From Palsa-883 sp963847615 (GTDB lineage Bacteria; Pseudomonadota; Alphaproteobacteria; Acetobacterales; Acetobacteraceae), in the NCBI GenBank assembly GCA_963847615.1, contig CAWKAN010000032.1:1-18704 (forward strand): 18,704 nucleotides of DNA, read 5' to 3'. The notes beneath the pieces were generated by a model. That model did no database searches and had not been told where the DNA came from. It saw nothing but the letters and a program-made list of their open reading frames with translations. Made by a program: the position numbers and the translations under genes. Each line of letters begins with the position of its first letter. The first letter of the stretch is position 1. This document shows, piece after piece, positions 9,166 through 15,127 of this stretch.

Positions 9166-10791
9166 CCCATCTTATTCACCGCATGGCAGGGATTCGCTGA
9201 CGGGCATGGTACAAACGTCTGGAATTGCATAGAGATTGGTTATCGACGCCACTCTCCATGACTGGACAGAATTTGCCATGCCCGCCACCGACGACGATAC
9301 GCTTCTACCATTCTCCTTGCCAAGCATCTTGCAGAAGAAGGTCACGGCCGCGTTCGACGGCGGGCTGATCAGTTCGGACGGTGGCGTTTTGCTTTTGGCC
9401 GGTGCCGACAAGCGACTTGGCCTGATCGACACACTGGCTGCGATCATCCCCGACCATCGCGACCGCAACCTGATCACCCATTCGATGGCAGACATTCTGC
9501 GTGCTCGCGTGTTCGCCATCGCCTGCGGCTACCCGGACGCCAATGATCTGGATGATCTGCGCAAGGACCCCGCTTTCAAACTCGCCTGCGGGCGGCTGCC
9601 AGAAAGCGGCGACGATCTGGCCTCGCAACCCACGATGTCACGCTGGGAGAACGCGCCAGACCTGCGCACCTTGTTCCGGCTGACGGGGGGCATGGTGGAC
9701 CTGTGGTGCAAGAGCCACCGGCGCGCGCCGAAGGCGATCACCCTCGATATCGACGATACCGCAGACACGGTGCACGGCCATCAGCAGTTGTCGCTGTTCA
9801 ATGCGCACTATGACGAACGCTGCTTCCTGCCGATCCATGTCTACGATGCAGGCACCGGCCATTGCGTGCTGACGATCCTGCGCCCAGGGAAGACGCCGGA
9901 TGGCAAGGAGGTGAGAGCCCATCTACGTCGTCTGGTGCGACGCATCCGGCTGCACTGGCCACACACACGCATCACTATCCGCGGCGACAGCCATTACGGC
10001 CGACGTGAGGCGATGGACTGGTGCGAGCAGAACCGTGTCCGCTATATCTTCGGTCTGTCCACCAACACGATCCTTGCCGCTCAGGTCTTCATCAAGTCCG
10101 ATGATGTGTGCGTCCGGCGCGCGATCGCCAACCTCGATGTGGTGCGCGACTACACCGAAACCCTCTATGGCGCCAAATCCTGGTCGCATCCCCGCCGCGT
10201 CGTGGCACGGATCGAGGCGACGCGAAAAGGTCTCGATATCCGCTATATCGTTACCAACATCACCTACGGCACCGCCGAGTGGCTCTACGACAGTCTCTAC
10301 TGCGCACGTGGGCAGGCAGAGAACCTGATCAAGCGGCACAAGAGCCAGCTGGCCTCGGACCGGACGAGTTGCCGTTCGCCGCTGGCCAATCAGATGCGGC
10401 TGATCCTGCACACCGCCGCATACTGGCTGACGCTGACCGTGCGCGATGCCATCCCTTGCATGCAGCCGTTGGCCCGCGGCGAATTCTCCACCATCCGGCT
10501 GCGGTTGCTGAAGATTGCAGTGCGGATCAAGGAGACTGCGACTCGCATCAAGCTGGCATTCGCTGCCAACTGCCCCGACGCTGCCCTGTTTCGTGGGTTG
10601 GTTGGTGCGCTGATCCTGCGTCCAACGTAAGCGGTGGGACGAGTGTCCCGGTCGAACCCTGTCCGATCAACCTCCAACACCTTGCAGAGACGATCTAAAA
10701 CACGGTCAAGCGTGCCGAAGGCGAGGCATGCACGTTATAGTTGTCGATACGTAATGGTATAGCGGCCGGCTGGTTCGGTGAATAAGATGGG
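9166..10791 (+). mobile_element. IS1380-family insertion sequence, complete, 1626 bp
   Basis: Perfect 16-bp terminal inverted repeats, CCCATCTTATTCACCG at 9166-9181 and its complement at 10776-10791, bound one transposase gene. A 4-bp CTAG duplication flanks the element. Ends beginning CC and a 4-5 bp duplication are typical of IS1380. Perfect ends and an intact transposase suggest recent insertion. It lies inside a leftward CBS-domain gene and runs opposite to it. Confidence 0.93.
9278..10630 (+). CDS. IS1380-family transposase (DDE)
   Basis: A 450-aa DDE transposase for cut-and-paste movement of its IS. Family features are the N-terminal FDGGLISSDGGVLLLAGADK block, the QPTMSRWENAPD helix, the first catalytic Asp in ITLDIDDTADTVHGHQQ, the second in ITIRGDSHYGRREAMDW, and the distal RGQAENLIKRHKSQL segment with the catalytic Glu. 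Length is normal for the family and no frameshift is seen. A TTG at 9236 could extend it by 14 residues; the ATG at 9278 is preferred because homologous N-termini begin near here. Confidence 0.95.
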   Translation: MPATDDDTLLPFSLPSILQKKVTAAFDGGLISSDGGVLLLAGADKRLGLIDTLAAIIPDHRDRNLITHSMADILRARVFAIACGYPDANDLDDLRKDPAFKLACGRLPESGDDLASQPTMSRWENAPDLRTLFRLTGGMVDLWCKSHRRAPKAITLDIDDTADTVHGHQQLSLFNAHYDERCFLPIHVYDAGTGHCVLTILRPGKTPDGKEVRAHLRRLVRRIRLHWPHTRITIRGDSHYGRREAMDWCEQNRVRYIFGLSTNTILAAQVFIKSDDVCVRRAIANLDVVRDYTETLYGAKSWSHPRRVVARIEATRKGLDIRYIVTNITYGTAEWLYDSLYCARGQAENLIKRHKSQLASDRTSCRSPLANQMRLILHTAAYWLTLTVRDAIPCMQPLARGEFSTIRLRLLKIAVRIKETATRIKLAFAANCPDAALFRGLVGALILRPT

Positions 10792-11408
10792 CTAGAGGCA
10801 AGCGCGAGTCTGGAGCATATTGACTTCCAGGTTATCACACCTTTCACCTCTCGCTCGCCTTGCATGACAGGCAGCTGTGAGAAGTCGTGCTCGAGCATAA
10901 GCGTGACTGCCTTGGCGATAGTGTCGTCCTGGCTCACCATAACGGGATTCTTGTTTGCGGCGGGTAGGCTGCCGATACGGAACGTAGGGTCGTAGCCCTC
11001 GCCGTCCGCGGTCACGTCCAACGTGTTAGGTTCCGCCGAGGTGGGCGCCGCCTCGGACTGCTCCAATGCCTGCGTCACAGCTGACGGAGAGCCTTCGAGG
11101 ACCATCTCCTCGTGATCTGCACTTGCCTGAACGTCTCCAGACGCATCCGCGGATAGCGGCACATACTCCTCTTGCGATCCACCGTCCTTCAATCGCAGCA
11201 AGATGGGTTCGTCGATCCAGGTGGTCTCGAAGTCTGGTTGGGTTTCGAGTCCAAGGGAGTCCAGGACCCTTCGTATCGCTTCAACCTTCACACGACCTCG
11301 CCTTTCGGCATCGAAATGGCCGAGAAAGTCCCGCACCGTGATGCGGTTTACCCTTTGGCCCCTTCTGAGCCGCGCAGCCGCGCGCTGGATTTTGTCAGGG
11401 ATATCCAT
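10695..11408 (-). pseudogene. N-terminal part of CBS-domain/HEPN-like protein, truncated by IS
   Basis: Host sequence covers 11408-10792; the frame then reads through the IS end to a stop at 10695, adding about 32 foreign residues. Deleting the IS and one CTAG joins this part to 9161-8621 in frame (617 + 541 = 1158 nt), giving 385 aa. Residues 1-72 form a module with TVRDFLGHFDAERRGRV and GLETQPDFETTWID. An acidic Ser/Ala/Glu-rich linker follows (about 75-140), then the first CBS motif (144-204, with LPVMQGEREVKGVITWKSI). CBS pairs usually bind adenine nucleotides. I infer a nucleotide-sensing regulator attached to a HEPN-like domain, perhaps a defence or stress effector; no published function is known to me. 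The ATG at 11408 is preferred over 11519 because the upstream codons look non-coding. Confidence 0.8.
10792..10795. repeat. Target-site duplication CTAG, right copy
   Basis: Second copy of the CTAG at 9162-9165, adjoining the right IS terminal repeat. Confidence 0.9.
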
Positions 11409-11528
11409 TACAGGACCACCACATTTTGCAGATCGCGGAACGGTATACTCACTACCCGGCCGGCGCTGGTACCACGCGTCAGCGAGAATGAGTGGATAAT
11501 CCACTCCCTCCCATCGCAAATCCCGGCA

Positions 11529-11551
11529 CAGGGGGTACGATCGCCCCCCTG
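11529..11551. repeat. G/C hairpin between the CBS gene and the RHH gene
   Basis: CAGGGGG (11529-11535) and CCCCCTG (11545-11551) form a 7-bp stem around a 9-base loop. It lies between the RHH stop (11640) and the CBS gene start (11408), both leftward. It may be a weak terminator after the RHH gene, although no T-run follows on the minus strand. Confidence 0.35.
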
Positions 11552-11639
11552 GTTCAAACCCTCAGGCTAGGTATCGAATCGACGGCTGAACCTGGTCCAC
11601 GTGCAGCCCATCAGCGACGCCCACGGTCCGTGCCACGCA

Positions 11640-11909
11640 TTATGCCGGCTCGTCGGTCGCGTCGAGCCTGTCGTCATCCCGCATCGCACCCGGTGTGCCC
11701 AGGCGCAGCAACAGAGCCTTCGCGCGGGCCGGCGTCGTGCGCGATCCCCGCGCCGTGAAATAGCGCTCCGCCTCCGCCCGCACCCCGACACGCGCGGCGA
11801 CGGCCGTGGCCACGAACAGGTTCATGCTGATCCCGGACTCCGCCGCCTGCCGCATCGCAGCGTCCTTCAGATCCTCCGGCAGCCGAAACTGGATTTTCGC
11901 GTTGCTCAT
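11640..11909 (-). CDS. Ribbon-helix-helix (HicB/Arc-like) DNA-binding protein
   Basis: This 89-aa protein begins MSNAKIQFRLPEDLKDAAMR and continues QAAESGISMNLFVATAVAARV. This is the beta strand (KIQFRLP) plus two helices of the RHH fold, as in Arc, CopG and the C-terminal part of HicB antitoxins. The remaining 40 residues are charged and unassigned. Such proteins act as dimers that bind palindromic operators, usually their own. GGATTGGAG precedes the ATG by a few bases. It is divergent from the E3-type toxin gene across 44 bp containing a GACGATCGTC palindrome. It could be a regulator of the toxin operon, or an orphan antitoxin whose partner is lost. Confidence 0.75.
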   Translation of the reverse strand: MSNAKIQFRLPEDLKDAAMRQAAESGISMNLFVATAVAARVGVRAEAERYFTARGSRTTPARAKALLLRLGTPGAMRDDDRLDATDEPA

Positions 11910-11923
11910 GCTCCAATCCCTGT

Positions 11924-11933
11924 GACGATCGTC
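11924..11933. promoter_or_regulatory. Palindrome in the divergent RHH/toxin promoter region, candidate operator
   Basis: GACGATCGTC is a perfect 10-bp palindrome 15 bp upstream of the RHH gene ATG and 20 bp upstream of the first possible toxin ATG. The whole divergent gap is only 11910-11953, so a dimer bound here could affect both directions. AT-rich flanks (TTTGCTAAACCTTTATTAGG) are the only promoter-like sequence. No single -35/-10 pair is clear. Confidence 0.4.
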
Positions 11934-11953
11934 TTTGCTAAACCTTTATTAGG

Positions 11954-12304
11954 ATGCGGTTGCTACCCCCTCCGCCGATCAAGCCCGCCACCGGTCAGAG
12001 GCAGTTCATCCCCATGGCGCCCGGACCGCCGCATCACAACGATAATGCCCGGCCGTCTTATGTCCCCGCTCCGGCACTTTTGCACGCCTTTCCGGACGCT
12101 CGCCGCGTGCGGGGCAAGACCCCAAAGCCGGGCGGCGGCCTACGGCAGAGATGGAAATCCCGCTCTAGGGTCATCTATGAATGGGACTACCTGCACGGCC
12201 GCGTTGAGGCGTATGATCGCTTCGGCCGGCACCTTGGGGAATTCGACCCGGAATCCGGTGCCAGGACCAAACCCGCCAATCCGGACTATCGGATCGAACC
12301 ATGA
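11954..12304 (+). CDS. Stand-alone colicin E3-type 16S rRNase toxin
   Basis: A 116-aa protein whose C-terminal half matches the cytotoxic domain of colicin E3 and pyocin S6, which cuts 16S rRNA in the decoding site. GKTPKPGGGLRQRW, then IYEWDYLHGRVEAYD and GEFDPESGA, align with E3's KTPKQNGGGKRKRW, IYEWDSQHGELEGY and GSFDPKTGN. The catalytic triad Asp-x2-His-x3-Glu is kept as D78, H81 and E85; E3's extra Glu two after the His is Arg here; a late Arg113 may match E3's essential Arg. No receptor-binding or translocation domain is present, only a Pro-rich lead (LLPPPPIKP), so this is not a full bacteriocin. The ATG at 11954 is used; the ATG at 12014 would give 96 aa with the domain intact. The stop overlaps the next gene by ATGA. 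Confidence 0.85.
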   Translation: MRLLPPPPIKPATGQRQFIPMAPGPPHHNDNARPSYVPAPALLHAFPDARRVRGKTPKPGGGLRQRWKSRSRVIYEWDYLHGRVEAYDRFGRHLGEFDPESGARTKPANPDYRIEP

Positions 12305-12570
12305 ATGCCGACCTGACCTTGACGGCCTACGACAAGCAAACCGAGTACCTGTGCAAGATCCTCGTGCTGCCCACCGACCTTCTCGGTTACGCGCGCGACG
12401 TCGCGAGTGTTCCGGGAACCGACCCCGACATTCTGGGCGTTTATCCATTGACGGAGCAGCAGGCCGAGGCGATCGCCCGGAAGGCTGGCCTGCCTCTGGA
12501 AACCGGCGAATACGACTACTGCCTTGAGACCATCGCGAGGGATGAGCGCCCCCAGGCGCATCGGGCGTGA
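12301..12570 (+). CDS. Probable immunity protein for the E3-type toxin (DUF7683-like)
   Basis: This 89-aa acidic protein starts MNADLTLTAYDKQTEYLCKI and includes YPLTEQQAEAIARKAGLPL and EYDYCLETIA. The pattern (FDK-x-TE near the start, YPLTEEQA, then a YDYFLE-type end) is the one I associate with DUF7683 proteins, which often sit next to toxin domains. It is coupled by a 4-bp ATGA overlap to the rRNase gene, as expected where toxin and neutraliser must be made together. It does not obviously resemble classical colicin E3 immunity (Im3), so the role is inferred mainly from position and size. Confidence 0.7.
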   Translation: MNADLTLTAYDKQTEYLCKILVLPTDLLGYARDVASVPGTDPDILGVYPLTEQQAEAIARKAGLPLETGEYDYCLETIARDERPQAHRA

Positions 12571-12712
12571 CATTGTCGGGCTCGGCACCCACTCGGATCG
12601 GTGGTCGCTGCGAGCGTTTGGGTGCTTTGCGCGACCGGGCACAGCAATCAGTTTCTGACCCGGCTCCATCGCTGTCCGCGGCGGAAGTTGACGCCCGGCT
12701 CGCGGCACTGTC

Positions 12713-13546
12713 ATGCTGACCACCGCCGAGATCGACCGCTACGCCATCGACGGCTACCTGCCCGGCCGTCCGCTGCTGACCGCCGAGGAAACCGCCTTCT
12801 ACCGCGCCGGCTGCGAGCAGGGCTGCGGCCCGATGCAGCGGGACGGCACCCGCCGCCAATCCACCAACCGGGTGAAGCCCTACCTGCTGTTTCCCTGGGC
12901 CGCCGCCCTGGTGCGCCACGCGCGCATCCTCGACTGCGTCGAAGCGCTGATCGGCCCCGACATCATGGTGTTCCACACCACCGTCTGGCTGAAGGAACCG
13001 CACAGCGAAACCTTCGTCCCCTGGCACCAGGACGCCACCTATTTCGGCCTGGCGCCGTTCGAGCACGTCACCGCCTGGGTCGCGCTGACCAACTCCACCG
13101 CGGCGAACGGCTGCGTGCAGATCATCCCGGGCTCCCACACCACCGGCCAGCGCCCGCATTTCGACCAGCCGGACCCGAAGGCCATGCTGTCGCGCGGCCA
13201 GACGCTGGCCGACGCGGTCGACGAAAGCCGCGCCGTGGCGCTGCACCTCGCCGCCGGCGACGTCTCGTTCCACCACACGCTGGCGTTCCACCGCTCCGGG
13301 GGGAACCGCACCGGGGCGCGGCGCATCGGCATCGGCGTCAGCTACATCCCGACCCGCGTGCGCCATGTCGGCACCACGCGCCTGTCGGCCACGCTGGTGC
13401 GCGGCACCGACGCCTACGGGCACTTCGACCACGAGCCGGCGCCGCTGGCCGACGAGGACGCGGCTGCGTTGCGCGCCCACGCGGACTCGGTCGGCCGCTT
13501 CTGGAAGGCGTCCGAGAGCATCCCGGCGATGGCAATGGCGCATTGA
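12713..13546 (+). CDS. Phytanoyl-CoA dioxygenase (PhyH) family Fe(II)/2-oxoglutarate oxygenase
   Basis: A 277-aa cupin-fold hydroxylase. The iron triad is visible: H105 and D107 in the VPWHQDATYFG segment, and H193 in FHRSGGNRTGARRIG, where R203/R204 would bind the 2-oxoglutarate carboxylate. The N-terminal ITTAEI-like helix and DGYLPGRPLLTAEE match the family's usual opening. PhyH relatives include ectoine hydroxylase and amino-acid or betaine hydroxylases, so the substrate cannot be read from sequence. It is the first gene of the rightward PLP cluster, separated from the aminotransferase by a large hairpin repeat. No strong ribosome binding site precedes the ATG at 12713. Confidence 0.9.
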   Translation: MLTTAEIDRYAIDGYLPGRPLLTAEETAFYRAGCEQGCGPMQRDGTRRQSTNRVKPYLLFPWAAALVRHARILDCVEALIGPDIMVFHTTVWLKEPHSETFVPWHQDATYFGLAPFEHVTAWVALTNSTAANGCVQIIPGSHTTGQRPHFDQPDPKAMLSRGQTLADAVDESRAVALHLAAGDVSFHHTLAFHRSGGNRTGARRIGIGVSYIPTRVRHVGTTRLSATLVRGTDAYGHFDHEPAPLADEDAAALRAHADSVGRFWKASESIPAMAMAH

Positions 13547-13554
13547 GCGCCGCT

Positions 13555-13627
13555 CCGTAGGGCGGGAAAGCGCAGCGCATCCCGCCCTACGGAGTGGCGG
13601 GATGCGCTGCGCTTTCCCGCCCTACGG
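13555..13627. repeat. Perfect 32-bp inverted repeat (GTAGGGCGGG family)
   Basis: The left arm (13555-13586, starting CCGTAGGGCGGGAAAGCG) and the right arm (13596-13627) are exact reverse complements around a 9-base loop. The unit is a dispersed repeat type seen in many proteobacteria. It begins 8 bp after the dioxygenase stop and could form a very stable mRNA stem, acting as a terminator or 3' stabiliser between two genes of the cluster. Confidence 0.9.
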
Positions 13628-13730
13628 CGTCTCGGCCCTGCGCCTTTCCTTGCGGTGGCACTGTGGCCATGCGTCACTGGCCGTCGGCCCGGCACGCGCT
13701 ATAGTCGCCACGACCCCAGGGGAGCCATCG

Positions 13731-15110
13731 ATGTCCGCGACCACGCTGCCGAACGCCACCATCCTCGCCACCTACGAAGCGATGACCCAGGGCTCCGCCC
13801 GGCTCGCCGAGGCGGCGCGCGCCGTGCTGCCGAGCGGCCTGGCGCATGACAGCCGCAACTTCGATCCGTACCCGATCTACGTCAGCCGCGCCGCGGGCCC
13901 GCTGAAGTGGGACGTTAACGGCAACCGCTATGTCGATTATTTCGGCGGCCACGGCGCGCTGATCCTCGGCCACAACCACCCCACGGTGATGGCGGCAGTG
14001 CACGCCGCGCTGGACCGCGGCACGCATTTCGGCGCCTGCCACGCGCTGGAGGTGCGCTGGGCCGAGCTGATCTGCCAGATGGTGCCGTCCGCCGAGTGCG
14101 TGCGCTTCACCTCCTCGGGCACCGAGGCGACGCTGATGGCGCTGCGCCTGGCCCGCGCCTACACCGGGCGGGGCAAGCTGCTGCGCTTCCGCGGCCACTT
14201 CCATGGCTGGCACGACCACATGACCAGCGGGCACCACAATCATTTCGACGGCGCCGCCTCGATCGGCGTGCTGGGCGGCATCGCCGACAACACGCTGTTG
14301 TGCGATCCGAACGACACCGCCGAGCTGACCAGGCTGTTCGAGCAGCACCGCGACATCGCCGCCGTGATCGTGGAGCCCACGGGGGCGCATTTCGGCCGCA
14401 TGCCGATCGTGCCCGACTTCCTGCGCACCCTGCGCACGCTGACCAAACAGGCCGGCACGATCCTGATCTTCGACGAGGTGGTCACCGGCTTCCGCTGCGC
14501 TCCGGGCGGGGCGCAGCAGGCGCTGGGCATCACGCCGGACCTGACCACGCTGGCGAAGATCCTTGCCGGCGGCCTGCCGGGCGGCGCCGTGACCGGACGC
14601 CGCGACATCATGGACCTGCTCGACTTCAAGCGCACCAAGGCGGCGGGGATCGAGAAGATCGCGCATCCCGGCACGTTCAACGCCAACCCCGTCTCCGCCG
14701 CCGCCGGCATCGCCACGCTGGAGATCCTGGCCAGCACGGACGCCTGCGCCAAGGCCAACGCCTATGGCGCGACGCTGCGCCAGCGGATGAACGAGGTGCT
14801 GGAGGACGAGGGGCTGAAATGGGCCGTGCACGGCTCCTATTCCGGCTTCCACGTGTTCACCAATCCCGACAACGCCGACATCACGCCCAGCACCTTCGAT
14901 GCCGTGGCGTTCGTCCCGACGATGATCGGCAACAAGCGCGGCGAGGCCATCGCGTCGGCGCTGCGCATGGGCATGCTGGTGAACGGCGTCGACGTGAATT
15001 CCGGCCCGTCGGGCACCATCTCGGCGACGCATGGCGACGACGAGATGAACGTGACGGTCGAGGCATTCCGCAGCACGGTCCGCGCGTTGCGCCGCGAGGG
15101 CGCCATCTGA
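13731..15110 (+). CDS. Class III aminotransferase, glutamate-1-semialdehyde aminomutase-like
   Basis: This 459-aa fold-type I PLP enzyme starts MSATTLPNATILATYEAM after a clear AGGGGAG ribosome binding site (13718-13724). Family marks are VDYFGGHGALILGHNHP, FTSSGTEATLMALRLAR (cofactor phosphate), GHFHGWHDH, IFDEVVTGFR with the PLP-pyridine Asp248, and LAKILAGGLPGGA with the Schiff-base Lys276. HPGTFNANPVSAAA is also typical of GSA aminomutase-like proteins. Genuine HemL is shorter (about 430 aa) and in heme context. The setting here with D-glutamate cyclase genes points to a catabolic transaminase or aminomutase of unknown substrate, so no gene symbol is given. It lies 17 bp before the next PLP gene. 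Confidence 0.92.
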   Translation: MSATTLPNATILATYEAMTQGSARLAEAARAVLPSGLAHDSRNFDPYPIYVSRAAGPLKWDVNGNRYVDYFGGHGALILGHNHPTVMAAVHAALDRGTHFGACHALEVRWAELICQMVPSAECVRFTSSGTEATLMALRLARAYTGRGKLLRFRGHFHGWHDHMTSGHHNHFDGAASIGVLGGIADNTLLCDPNDTAELTRLFEQHRDIAAVIVEPTGAHFGRMPIVPDFLRTLRTLTKQAGTILIFDEVVTGFRCAPGGAQQALGITPDLTTLAKILAGGLPGGAVTGRRDIMDLLDFKRTKAAGIEKIAHPGTFNANPVSAAAGIATLEILASTDACAKANAYGATLRQRMNEVLEDEGLKWAVHGSYSGFHVFTNPDNADITPSTFDAVAFVPTMIGNKRGEAIASALRMGMLVNGVDVNSGPSGTISATHGDDEMNVTVEAFRSTVRALRREGAI

Positions 15111-15127
15111 CACAGGGGGGCACGGAC

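Noticed and set aside
8547..11421. 11-bp inverted match TGGTGGTCCTG / CAGGACCACCA flanking the CBS gene
   Set aside because: Both copies lie near ribosome binding site regions, the match is short, and there is no other sign of element ends; coincidence is likely.
11545..11575. tRNA-like GGTTCAAACC arm, possible tRNA or attachment site
   Set aside because: Only the loop resembles a T arm; the stem does not pair over five bases, and no acceptor, D or anticodon arms are found nearby.
13674..15113. 479-aa minus-strand open frame opposite the aminotransferase
   Set aside because: Mirror of a well-supported plus-strand gene with intact PLP motifs; the composition is typical of a shadow frame.
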